From: Pelagibius litoralis
Lineage (GTDB): Bacteria > Pseudomonadota > Alphaproteobacteria > Kiloniellales > Kiloniellaceae
Direction: 5' to 3'
NCBI RefSeq assembly: GCF_011683915.1
Contig: NZ_JAAQPH010000014.1
Location: 119,252-183,251, forward strand
Length of the DNA: 64,000 nt
A program made the position numbers and the translations under genes. Below the pieces are notes generated by a model that worked only from the letters and a program-made list of their open reading frames with translations, had not been told where the DNA came from and made no database searches. This document shows, piece after piece, positions 34,541 through 42,904 of this stretch. Each line of letters begins with the position of its first letter. The first letter of the stretch is position 1.

Positions 34541-34691
34541 TAGAGCAGATCCCGGTCGGATGGAATCGCCGGAGGCGATCCCCTGGGATATCTGGCGACC
34601 GGGTGAATCTGCTCTAACTGTTTGATGGCGATCGGATTCACATGTTTTGGCGCAACCACGAAGTGGTTCCGTCAAAACATGATCCGATCTA
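34541..34691. repeat. TAGAGCAGATC intergenic repeat, copy 2 (151 bp)
   Basis: Same structure as copy 1, with a slightly longer first loop. The second half has the inner hairpin in the same orientation as copy 1 (GGCGCAACCACGAAGTGG then TTCCGTC). Its terminal CTA (34689-34691) is the stop codon TAG of the minus-strand auxin-efflux-type carrier gene. Confidence 0.9.
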
Positions 34692-35624
34692 GAGGTCCGC
34701 TTTCAATACCGCCAGCAGGATCGAGAGCGTTACAACGGACAAGGCCGTCGAGATGAGCACGGCGGAGGCCGAACGGGCGAGATAGATGTTGTACTGCCGC
34801 GCCATGATGAAAACGTTGGCGCCGGAGGGAATGGCGGCGGTGAGGATCGCCACGACGGCCGCCAGCGGCGTCAGGTCGAACACGTAGAAGGCCATCACCG
34901 CCATCACCGCCGGGTGAACGAACAGCTTCATGACGACAATCGCCAGGGTTTCCCTCAGGTCGCCCGCGATGGTAAAGCCGGTCAGCGTGGCCCCCAGGGC
35001 AAAGAGCGCGCAGGGCGCCGCCGCGCTGCCCAGCAACACCGTGAAACGTTCGGCGGGCGCCGGCAGGGTCAGGCCCGAGGCACCGAAGGCGATTCCGGCC
35101 ACCAGCGCCAGGATGATGGGGTTCACCGCCAGCGCCTTCACCGTGTTGACCGCAAGACTGCGCCACCCCTGGCCGGCCCCGAGACCCAGTTCGATCAGCA
35201 CCGTGATGACCGGAAAGATCACGATCGAATGGAAGGTGATGATCAACATCAGTTGGACGCCGCCTTCGTCGCCGAGGGCGGTGAAGATCAGGGGAATGCC
35301 CAGCAGCACGGTGTTGGAGAAGGTCGATCCCATACCGAACAGCGTGCGCTCCGCCAGGTTGGTGCGGAACAGCAGCCGCGAAACGCCCAGCGCCACGACG
35401 AAGGTCACGAAAATGGCGCTCATGTAGGCGCCGACGATGGAAATCTCGATCAGACCCGGGCCGCGGGCCATGGCGCGGAACAGCAGGGCGGGAATGGCAA
35501 AATAGAAAACGAAGGTGTTGAGGCCCTTGATCGCCTCCTCGCTCATCCAGCCCTTGCGGCCAACCAGATAGCCACAGAGAATCAGGCCGAAGATCGGCAG
35601 CACCGTCTCAAGAATGCTTTGCAT
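34689..35624 (-). CDS. AEC (auxin efflux carrier) family transporter
   Basis: A 311-aa membrane protein with about ten TM helices in two five-helix halves: LETVLPIFGLILCGYLVGRKG starts it, STFSNTVLLGIPLIF and AAIPSGANVFIMARQYN are the family's crossover motifs. ATG 35624 gives MQSILETVLPIFG, the standard N-terminus; the open frame upstream to 36011 is not homologous. AEC carriers move malate/other carboxylates, amino acids or siderophores; specificity cannot be read here. Its stop codon lies exactly at the outer edge of the intergenic repeat. Confidence 0.9.
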   Translation of the reverse strand: MQSILETVLPIFGLILCGYLVGRKGWMSEEAIKGLNTFVFYFAIPALLFRAMARGPGLIEISIVGAYMSAIFVTFVVALGVSRLLFRTNLAERTLFGMGSTFSNTVLLGIPLIFTALGDEGGVQLMLIITFHSIVIFPVITVLIELGLGAGQGWRSLAVNTVKALAVNPIILALVAGIAFGASGLTLPAPAERFTVLLGSAAAPCALFALGATLTGFTIAGDLRETLAIVVMKLFVHPAVMAVMAFYVFDLTPLAAVVAILTAAIPSGANVFIMARQYNIYLARSASAVLISTALSVVTLSILLAVLKADL

Positions 35625-35726
35625 GTCGGTAAATCGTCGCTTTGGATGGGACCCTGCAGAAAGGCTCGCAGAACCCCGCCCGAATCCGACTGGAGCCGGG
35701 GCCCGCGATGGGCCAAGATAGCAGGC

Positions 35727-35942
35727 ATGGACCCAAAACTCACGGCCTGGCTGATTCTCGGTTTCGGCTACCTGCTGCCCCTTGCGCACATTACGCTGTC
35801 GCGCAACGCCGGCAGTTGGCGCCCGCCGCCGGGCAGCCGCTGTCCGATGGGGCCACGGGTCGGCTGGCTGGTCATGGTCCTGCTGCTCGGCCCGCTCGGC
35901 TGGCTGCTGTTCTGGCGCAGCCGCCGGCGGGTCAGGGCCTGA
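35727..35942 (+). CDS. small membrane protein (PLDc_N-like)
   Basis: A 71-aa protein starting at the ATG at 35727 with two hydrophobic segments (LTAWLILGFGYLLPLAHITL and VGWLVMVLLLGPLGWLLFW) separated by a Pro-rich loop and ending in RSRRRVRA. This resembles small phospholipase-D-nuclease N-terminal (PLDc_N) membrane proteins. It is divergent from the AEC gene and converges on the TRAP permease. Coding probability is moderate; the amphipathic pattern and basic cytoplasmic tail favour a real product. Confidence 0.55.
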   Translation: MDPKLTAWLILGFGYLLPLAHITLSRNAGSWRPPPGSRCPMGPRVGWLVMVLLLGPLGWLLFWRSRRRVRA

Positions 35943-35997
35943 ACAGCCCTTTAACGCGCCGGGGCACAGCAGCGCGTTTGACCAAGGACGACCGCCT

Positions 35998-38256
35998 TCA
36001 GTCGGGACCACGAACGGGCATGACGGCGCCCGGCGATGGCTTGATCACACGCTGCACGAACAATATGGCCGCGACCAGGCCGATACCGATGATATCGGAC
36101 AGGATTCCGCCCTCGATCATGAAGAGAGCCGCAAGGACAAGGGCAACACGCAGGAACCAGACCGTGCGTGCGCCCAGGAACCAACCCTGTACACCGGCCG
36201 ACAGCAGAAATACGCCGAGCACGGCCGTGACCAAAGCGCGCCCTATTTCGAAAGCACTGCCCTCCATCAGGATCGCCTGGTTGTAGAAAAACATGAACGG
36301 CACGATGAAGGCGGCGATGCCAATTTTAAACGAGGCGACCGACGTCTCCATCGGATTGGCGCCGGAGATACCGGCGGCAGCATAGGATGCCAGAGCGACC
36401 GGGGGCGTAATGGCCGAAACAACGGCGAAGTAAAACACGAAAAAATGGGCCGTCAGGGCCGGGATGCCGAGTTCGATCAAGCCGGGGGCCACAACCGATG
36501 CCGCCACGGCGTAAGCTGCAGTTGTCGGCATGCCCATGCCAAGAAGAATGGCGATGCACATGGCGAAAAACAACGCCAGGAGTTGGGATGCCTCGGCAAG
36601 GCCCAACAGCAGGTTCGAGAACCGCGCGCCGACGCCGGTCAATGAGATAACCCCGACGATGATACCGGCGCAAGCGCAGACAGCGATGATCTGCACTGAC
36701 ATGACGCCGGCAATCTCGAACGCCTTGGCGATGGAACGCGGTCCCATGCGGTAAGGGGTAAGCCAGCTCACCACAGCAGCGGCGGCGGTCGCAAGGGTGC
36801 CGGCCCGGATAACCGAATAGCCCATGAAGAGCGCTGCAATCAGGATGATAATCGGCAGGAACAGGAAAATGCGCCGGGACATCTCGCGCAGCTTCGGCAA
36901 TTCGTCATCGCGCATACCCCGCATGCCGAGCTTCGCGGCCTCGAAATCAACCATGAAGTAGATGGATACGAAATAAAGGATTGCCGGGATGATCGCTGCA
37001 ACCGCGATGTCGGTATAAGGGATACCGGTGATCTCTGCCATGATGAAGGCGCCCGCACCCATGATGGGGGGCATGATCTGCCCGCCGGTCGACGCCGCGG
37101 CTTCGATCGCGCCGGCGGTTTTACGATGATAGCCGACCTTCTTCATCAGCGGGATGGTGAGTGAGCCCGTGGCAACAACGTTGCCGGCAGAGGTTCCGTT
37201 GATCATCCCCATCAAGCCGCTGGCAAAGATCGCCACCTTGGCCGGGCCGCCACGTGCCCGACCTGCCGCCGCAAAGGCGAAGTTGACGAAGTAGGCCCCT
37301 ACCTTGGAGGCCTGTAGAAACGCCGCGAAGATGATGAAAAGAATGATGTAGGTGGAGGATACAGCGGTTGTCGGCCCAAGAATGCCGGCGTCTGTGTAGA
37401 CCTGGCTGAAAAATCGCTGCCAGGTGATCGCTGGCGCGCTGAGAAAACCGGGCAGGTACTGTCCGGTAAAGACGTAGACCAAAAAGATAACGGAGATGAT
37501 GACCAGCGCCAGTCCGGCAACGCGACGGGTCAGTTCCATGATCAGGATCGTACCGGCGACCGCCGCGATGGAGATGCCGATGGGGGCAAAGGGCGTTCCC
37601 GTGGAGTTGCGCATCAAGGTGCCGTAGATAGCAATCAGGTAGGTCGCCACGGCCATGCCACAGACCGCCAGCACGATGTCCGGGAAGGCAAAATGGCTGC
37701 GCTCCCGCCGGTCGACCCAGGAGAGCAGCATGGCCCCGATGGTTGCCAGCATGAGCGGCAGGCCAAAGAGCCACATCTCTTTGAACTTGATCCCTTCATC
37801 GATGCCGTTCCACATCGCGCCGCCGGCGATATCCACCGCGAAAGACAGTGCCGTAGCGAGTGCGAAGAGCGCCGGCAGGATCAGCAGATAGGAAAGATAA
37901 TCCAACAGGCGGGTTTCGTTCGCCGGACCGCTGGCAAAGTTGCGCGCCGAGAAGAGAATGAAACCGAGACCGAGCGCCCCGGCAATGTGCACGATCCGAA
38001 AATTCCAGGTTTCCATAGGAAAAACCGGCAAGAAGGGAAGGTCCACCAGGCCGCCCGTCATGGCACTGATAGACAAACCGTTCAGCGCGGCCATATGGAA
38101 GCCTGCGTAGACCGCAGCCAGTGCGCCGACCACGAGATACGCCCGCCCCTCGAACAGTCGCCGGTTGCTTTCGACGGGCTCCTTGTCGACCCCCTCGACG
38201 GTAATCTGACTCTCAGTTTCGGTTTGGTTCGTCACGGCGCCCTCCCTTTTTTTCAT
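35998..38256 (-). CDS. TRAP transporter permease, fused small and large subunits (TAXI-associated)
   Basis: A 752-aa membrane protein with about 16-18 TM helices: an N-terminal DctQ-like part joined to a DctM-like 12-TM part. Signature motifs are GLMGMINGTSAGNVVATGSLTIPLMKK, GGQIMPPIMGAGAFIMAEITG and LLGMGMPTTAAYAVAASVVAPG. Fused permeases of this type pair with TAXI-family binding proteins, one of which is encoded 117 bp upstream. Transport is secondary, driven by ion gradients. Start 38256 (MKKREGAVTNQTETES) has GGGAGG nearby; the start could also be a few codons later. Confidence 0.93.
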   Translation of the reverse strand: MKKREGAVTNQTETESQITVEGVDKEPVESNRRLFEGRAYLVVGALAAVYAGFHMAALNGLSISAMTGGLVDLPFLPVFPMETWNFRIVHIAGALGLGFILFSARNFASGPANETRLLDYLSYLLILPALFALATALSFAVDIAGGAMWNGIDEGIKFKEMWLFGLPLMLATIGAMLLSWVDRRERSHFAFPDIVLAVCGMAVATYLIAIYGTLMRNSTGTPFAPIGISIAAVAGTILIMELTRRVAGLALVIISVIFLVYVFTGQYLPGFLSAPAITWQRFFSQVYTDAGILGPTTAVSSTYIILFIIFAAFLQASKVGAYFVNFAFAAAGRARGGPAKVAIFASGLMGMINGTSAGNVVATGSLTIPLMKKVGYHRKTAGAIEAAASTGGQIMPPIMGAGAFIMAEITGIPYTDIAVAAIIPAILYFVSIYFMVDFEAAKLGMRGMRDDELPKLREMSRRIFLFLPIIILIAALFMGYSVIRAGTLATAAAAVVSWLTPYRMGPRSIAKAFEIAGVMSVQIIAVCACAGIIVGVISLTGVGARFSNLLLGLAEASQLLALFFAMCIAILLGMGMPTTAAYAVAASVVAPGLIELGIPALTAHFFVFYFAVVSAITPPVALASYAAAGISGANPMETSVASFKIGIAAFIVPFMFFYNQAILMEGSAFEIGRALVTAVLGVFLLSAGVQGWFLGARTVWFLRVALVLAALFMIEGGILSDIIGIGLVAAILFVQRVIKPSPGAVMPVRGPD

Positions 38257-38373
38257 TAGTCTGCCTGAATGACTCCAGAATACCAGCGCTTACTCTCGCC
38301 CCCTAAGTGACTGATAAAAAGAGGGCCGCCCGGCAAAGCAGGCGGCCCATATCTCACTATCAGGCAATGACGC

Positions 38374-39354
38374 TTAACTGCCGTGGATCATGTCAGCGGC
38401 AATTGAGGCGCCGTTCTCGTTGAACCACTTGGCCGCGCCCGGATGCCACTTCATAACTTCGTTCTTGTCCCAATTCTCGAGCAGTGTTGAGCGGGCGGCA
38501 CGGTGGATGTTGACCATCCTCTCGTTGTCGGACATCACAACATTGACGGCCGCGTAAACAAAGTCTTCCGGCAAGTCGCAGTTCGCAATCGCGAAGTTCC
38601 ACATCGATACCGAACGCGCGTTCTTTTCCAACGTGGTGTAGGTATCAGCCGCGATCTCGAAGGAGGAGACGGGGAAGGTTTCGAGAATTTTCCCCTGCTC
38701 TTCTTCCGTGAACTCGATGATGTTCACCTTGGTCTGCACTTCAAGCTGACTGACCGCAGGTACCGGCACACCGGCGGCAAAGGCAATCACATCAAGCAAG
38801 CCGTCCTGAAGCTGACCGCCCAGATCGGACCAACCGCCGTTCCGGCGCTCGAACTTTACACCCAGGGCCTCGATCATGCGGGGGAAGTAGGTATCTGACG
38901 TCGAGCCCGCCGGGCCGAAACCGATGCGGGCGCCTTCGGGAATGTCTTTGACGGATGCAATGCCGGAGGACGAAAGCGCGGTGATCGAGAAAGGCGTCTG
39001 GTACATCGGGAACATGGCACAGGCATTGGTCATCTGCAGGCCCGGGGCGATGGGATTCGTACCCTGGATCGACTCCGCCGCAGGACCCATGGTGGTCATG
39101 CCGAAGGCCGCATCGCCGGTATGCACCAACGCCATGTTCTGCATGGGTCCGCCGGTGACCTCGCCGCCACCCGAAATACCAAGCTCGTCCGCCACAAGGT
39201 TGGCCCAGCCGGAACCGTAGGCGAAGTAGGTTCCACCCTGCGAGGCCGTGCCGACGGTGAAGCTGTCCGGCCAGCCGGCGCGATCCTGGGCAAAGCCCGT
39301 CGTTGCGGTGAGGGCGATGGCAACGGCGGCGCCGGTGAATACCGTAAATCTCAT
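38374..39354 (-). CDS. TAXI-family TRAP transporter solute-binding protein
   Basis: A 326-aa periplasmic binding protein. MRFTVFTGAAVAIALTATTGFAQ is the signal peptide; SFTVGTASQGGTYFAYGSGWANLVADELG is the diagnostic TAXI N-terminal motif, and IGFGPAGSTSDTYFPRM and KWHPGAAKWFNENG follow. ATG 39354 is chosen because it starts the signal peptide. It delivers ligand to the fused TRAP permease encoded downstream on the same strand; TAXI ligands known elsewhere include glutamate and 2-oxoglutarate, but this one cannot be named. Confidence 0.93.
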   Translation of the reverse strand: MRFTVFTGAAVAIALTATTGFAQDRAGWPDSFTVGTASQGGTYFAYGSGWANLVADELGISGGGEVTGGPMQNMALVHTGDAAFGMTTMGPAAESIQGTNPIAPGLQMTNACAMFPMYQTPFSITALSSSGIASVKDIPEGARIGFGPAGSTSDTYFPRMIEALGVKFERRNGGWSDLGGQLQDGLLDVIAFAAGVPVPAVSQLEVQTKVNIIEFTEEEQGKILETFPVSSFEIAADTYTTLEKNARSVSMWNFAIANCDLPEDFVYAAVNVVMSDNERMVNIHRAARSTLLENWDKNEVMKWHPGAAKWFNENGASIAADMIHGS

Positions 39355-39566
39355 TTCGAACTCCCTGTACTGATTTGCGCAGCTCTCAAGCTGAGCGTTT
39401 TGATTGATACGATCGCAGTAGTTATTAGTTCCCCGCGCCTCTATTTCAAGATGATCTGTGCTCGCGAACAACACTCTCCACCCACCAAGACGTGGTTCCG
39501 GGGGTTTGGCCTACCTCCAGGGACCGCTTCGTCCGGGGATCTTGGAGAAAGCGGCAAACGCGTCAT

Positions 39567-39743
39567 TCAAAGCCGATGATCATCGAGCCGCGCAGCTTGG
39601 CGCTTGAAGTAAGGAGTCGGCGCCGGAGCGGTGGTTTTCCTGGAAGTAGCTTCCCCTTGCACCCGCGCCGCCAGGGTCGTCGCAACGGGCAGAGGCACAG
39701 CAAGAGCCACGGCGCCCGCCGTGGCAATCAGTTTGGTCTTCAC
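39567..39743 (-). CDS. short GTG-started reading frame with signal-peptide-like start (possible remnant)
   Basis: The minus strand has a GTG at 39743 preceded by GGGAGGAAACC, encoding 58 residues: a signal-like start (MKTKLIATAGAVALAVPLPV) and then AARVQGEATSRKTTAPAPTP. The second half aligns in DNA with the 3' end of the DUF1192 gene: 16 identical bases at 39613-39628 and 51362-51377, and 15 at 39658-39672 and 51408-51422, with the same spacing to within 1 bp. It may be a chimeric remnant rather than a working gene. The rest of the 39355-39960 interval shows nothing else. Confidence 0.35.
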   Translation of the reverse strand: MKTKLIATAGAVALAVPLPVATTLAARVQGEATSRKTTAPAPTPYFKRQAARLDDHRL

Positions 39744-39960
39744 TGGTTTCCTCCCGTTTTTTCTTGAGCCGCAGCGGGGCCGTCTATCCCAACACCGCCA
39801 GCCTGCTGTTCTGAGAGCAACAGCCGTGCCAGTTTCGCTGACTTTCGGCCCGATCAGACTAAGCCACTCATTCGCCTAGACAAGCTCCGCGAAAAACAGT
39901 GCTTGGGGCCGGCAGAATGTCACCCTGCCTACCCAAAACAAGGGCCTGGCGGGTAGATTC

Positions 39961-41040
39961 CTACACAACAAGCGCAAACCGCCCGGCCGCGACCCGGCGG
40001 CGTGCCGCAACGGCGTCGGCGAGCCCGCGCAAGACCCCGACCGAGGTGTCCCAGTCGATGCAGCCATCTGTCACCGATTGACCGTAGGTCAGCGGCCTTG
40101 CGTCCAGATCTTGACGCCCGGCGACCAGATTGCTTTCGATCAGGAGCCCGATGATGCGATCTTCGCCGCCGGCGATCTGGGCGGCGACATCCTCGGCCAC
40201 CATCGGCTGATTCTCGGGCTTCTTGGCGCTGTTGGCGTGGCTGGTATCGATCATGGCCATGCCCCGCAGGCCAGAGGCTTCCGCCGTCCTGCAGGCGGCA
40301 TCGACAGAAGCTGAATCGAAATTCGGCCTTACCCCGCCGCGCAGGATCATATGGCAGTCGGCGTTACCGGTGGTCGCGGCAATGGCGGCGCGCCCGTTCT
40401 TGGTCACCGCCATGAAGTGGTGGGGATGGGCTGCCGACTGGATGGCATCGACAGCGATCTTCACATCGCCCGCTGTACTGTTCTTGAAGCCGACGGGGCA
40501 GGACAGACCGGAAGCGAGTTCCCGGTGAACCTGGCTTTCCGTCGTGCGGGCACCAATGGCGGCCCAGCCGACCAGATCGGCAATGTATTGCGGCACGGTG
40601 GTGTCCAGGAACTCGCAGCCGACCGGAAGCCCCAGTTCGTTGATCTCCGCCAGCAGTCTTCGCGCCCGCCGGAGGCCCGTGTTGATATCGTAGGAGCCGT
40701 CAAGATGCGGGTCGTTGATCAGGCCTTTCCAGCCGATTGTGGTGCGCGGTTTTGCGAAATAGACCCGCATCACCACTTCCAGCCGATCCGCAAGATCGCG
40801 GCGGAGGGCGGCAAGGCGCCGCGCATAGTCCAGCGCCGCCACAGGATCATGGATCGAGCAGGGGCCGACGACCACCAGCAGGCGGTCGTCCTCTCCGTTC
40901 AGGATTTGATGGATCGCGGCGCGGGCATTCTGCGCCGTCCCGGCCGCAGGCGGGGTCAGGGGGATTTGGTCGAGGAGCGTCTCAGGCGAGACCAGCTCCC
41001 TTATTTCCTGGATTCTCAGATCATCGGTCAGTGTCGGCAT
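39961..41040 (-). CDS. aroG: 3-deoxy-7-phosphoheptulonate (DAHP) synthase, class I
   Basis: A 359-aa AroG/F/H-type DAHP synthase that condenses phosphoenolpyruvate and erythrose-4-phosphate at the entry to aromatic amino-acid synthesis. Motifs: VVVGPCSIHDPVAALDYARR (metal Cys), YFAKPRTTIGWKGLINDP, GARTTESQVHRELASGLSCP and MIDTSHANSAKKPENQ. ATG 41040 gives MPTLTDDLRIQEIRELVSP, the usual regulatory N-terminus. An intrinsic terminator-like hairpin 33 nt upstream in the same direction may act as an attenuator. Confidence 0.95.
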   Translation of the reverse strand: MPTLTDDLRIQEIRELVSPETLLDQIPLTPPAAGTAQNARAAIHQILNGEDDRLLVVVGPCSIHDPVAALDYARRLAALRRDLADRLEVVMRVYFAKPRTTIGWKGLINDPHLDGSYDINTGLRRARRLLAEINELGLPVGCEFLDTTVPQYIADLVGWAAIGARTTESQVHRELASGLSCPVGFKNSTAGDVKIAVDAIQSAAHPHHFMAVTKNGRAAIAATTGNADCHMILRGGVRPNFDSASVDAACRTAEASGLRGMAMIDTSHANSAKKPENQPMVAEDVAAQIAGGEDRIIGLLIESNLVAGRQDLDARPLTYGQSVTDGCIDWDTSVGVLRGLADAVAARRRVAAGRFALVV

Positions 41041-41072
41041 CGTCGGGTTCCTTGGTCTGGCCCCCGGCGGCA

Positions 41073-41101
41073 ACAAAAAAACCGCCAGAGAGCTGGCGGT
41101 T
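41073..41101 (-). terminator. terminator/attenuator hairpin upstream of DAHP synthase
   Basis: On the minus strand AACCGCCAG pairs with CTGGCGGTT (41080-41088 with 41093-41101, 4-nt loop), followed by a TTTTTTTGTT tail. It points into the aroG gene and begins the last 60 nt of its leader. A GGAGGGGAACGT-ATG-GTC-TGA mini-frame lies further upstream, but it contains no aromatic codons, so classical attenuation is unproven. Confidence 0.6.
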
Positions 41102-41347
41102 GGTTCGGTTCTTTGTCGATCTGCTGAATTCAGACCATACGTTCCCCTCCGTCCGCCTGAAGGCCCGGATAGCTAAAAAAGTACCAAAAAGTGGCGAACG
41201 CGTGGGTCATGCCTTTTCGAATACACGCCCCGGCTTGTCCTGTCACCTGCTTTTTTGCGACAGCGCGAGCGCGTCGTGGAGCACTCTCGGGCAGTTACCC
41301 GGGCCGACGAACGTCGTCCCCCATACAGTGACCCGGACCGTTTCCGG

Positions 41348-41384
41348 CACCCCGCCGGGCATTACTTCACGCCCGGCGGGGGTG
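41348..41384. terminator. strong hairpin after the NhaC-family gene
   Basis: CACCCCGCCGGGC (41348-41360) pairs with GCCCGGCGGGGGTG (41371-41384) around a 10-nt loop, 14 bp beyond the NhaC stop. No U-tract follows, so it may be a transcript-stabilising or weak termination structure. The rest of 41102-41397 shows nothing identifiable. Confidence 0.5.
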
Positions 41385-41397
41385 TCTCCCGGCCGCG

Positions 41398-42828
41398 CTA
41401 CTCGGCGGGGCTTGTGGCCGTGGCCGCTTCGCCTTCCGGGTCGCGTTTTTTGATGGTCCAGCCCATGACGCCGAAGACGATGGTCACGATGGGCGACATC
41501 CAGCAGAAGAAGTTGAACGGCAGATAGGCGATGGTCGCGACGCCCAGGGTTGCGGCCTGGAAGGCGCCGCCGGAATTCCACGGCACCAGGTTGGCGGTCA
41601 CCGTCGCCGAGTCCTCCACCGCGCGCGACAGATTCTCCGGAGCCAGGCCGCGCTCGCGGTAGGCCGGCGCATAGGTGCGCGCGCCCATGACGATGGCCAT
41701 GTACTGGTCGCAGAGGATCAGGTTGGCGGCGATGCAGGTCAGCACCGTGGAGGTGATCAGCGATCCGGTTGACTTGGCATATTGCAGGATCGTATCGGCA
41801 ATCACTTTCAACTGGCTGGTCCGCTCCATCACGCCGCCGAACATCATCGCCACGATGATCAGGCTGATGGTGAAGAACATCGATTCCAGACCGCCGCGGC
41901 TGAGCAGGGAGTCGACGTCCTCAATGCCGGTCTCGGAACTGAAACCGCCGTAGGCGGCATTCGCCAGCGCCTCGTAGCCGGCCCCCTGAAGACCGATGGC
42001 GCAGACTGCGCCGGCCAGCACGCCCAGGGTAATGCCGGGAATGGCGGGCATCCTTTTATAGGAAACGAAGAGCACCACCAGCGGCGGCAGCAGCAGCACC
42101 GGGTTGATGACGAAGTTGCTGTCCAAGGTCGCCAGCACGGTTTCGATGCGCGCCAGATCGCCGCCGCCACCGCCATAGTTCAGCCCCAGCACGATCTCGA
42201 TCACCAGCGTCAGCGCGAAGGTGACGCCGGTGGTGTAGGACATGTGCTTGATGTGGGTGAAGAGGTCCGTGCCGGCCATCGCCGGGGCCAGGTTGGTGGT
42301 GTCCGACAGCGGCGACATCTTATCGCCGAAGTAGGCGCCCGAGAGCACGGCGCCGGCGACGATGGGCAGCGGAAAGCCGAGGCCGGCCCCGATCCCCATC
42401 AAGGCAACACCGATGGTGCCGGCGGTGCCCCAGGAGGTGCCGGTTGCCAGCGAGGTGATGGCGCAGATCAATAGCGTCGCCGGCAGGAAGATCGACGGCG
42501 ACATGAACTGCAGACCGTAATAGATCAGCGTCGGCACCACACCGGCCAGGATCCAGACCCCGATCAGGATACCGACCACCAGCAGGATGATCATCGCCGG
42601 CAGGGCGTTGGTGATGCCGCGGACCATGCCGTTCTGAATGTTCTGCCAGGAAAAGCCGCAGCGCAGCGCCACGATGCTTGAAACAATGACGCCGAGCAGC
42701 ATCGGTATCTGCGGGTCGAGCCCGTAAACCACGATTGAAACGCTGATCCCGATGACCAGCGAGAAAAGCGAAATGATTGCTTCCCAGAGGTGAGGCAGGC
42801 GTGCGCCTTGTGGAATATCCGTCTTCAT
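41398..42828 (-). CDS. NhaC-family Na+/H+ (or amino-acid) antiporter
   Basis: A 476-aa membrane protein with about 12 TM helices. Motifs: ATLLICAITSLATGTSWGTAGTIGVALMGIG, GAYFGDKMSPLSDTTNLAPAMAGTDLFTHIKHM (NhaC signature) and VPWNSGGAFQAATLGV. ATG 42828 (MKTDIPQGARLPHLWEA) has GGGGGAAA upstream and replaces a longer non-homologous frame. NhaC members exchange Na+ for H+, and some exchange organic substrates. Location directly after ornithine cyclodeaminase and arginase suggests transport linked to arginine or ornithine use, which is inference. Confidence 0.92.
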   Translation of the reverse strand: MKTDIPQGARLPHLWEAIISLFSLVIGISVSIVVYGLDPQIPMLLGVIVSSIVALRCGFSWQNIQNGMVRGITNALPAMIILLVVGILIGVWILAGVVPTLIYYGLQFMSPSIFLPATLLICAITSLATGTSWGTAGTIGVALMGIGAGLGFPLPIVAGAVLSGAYFGDKMSPLSDTTNLAPAMAGTDLFTHIKHMSYTTGVTFALTLVIEIVLGLNYGGGGGDLARIETVLATLDSNFVINPVLLLPPLVVLFVSYKRMPAIPGITLGVLAGAVCAIGLQGAGYEALANAAYGGFSSETGIEDVDSLLSRGGLESMFFTISLIIVAMMFGGVMERTSQLKVIADTILQYAKSTGSLITSTVLTCIAANLILCDQYMAIVMGARTYAPAYRERGLAPENLSRAVEDSATVTANLVPWNSGGAFQAATLGVATIAYLPFNFFCWMSPIVTIVFGVMGWTIKKRDPEGEAATATSPAE

Positions 42829-42904
42829 CGCATTTCCCCCACTTGGAGTCGTTCTTCGCTGACAGCGAGTTTGACTCTTTTTTTGTGTATTAGTGAACTC
42901 TTTC

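Noticed and set aside
34541..34691. Repeat copy 2 as a phage attachment site or MITE with a target duplication
   Set aside because: No integrase or target-site duplication is visible at any of the three copies, so only a dispersed repeat is claimed.
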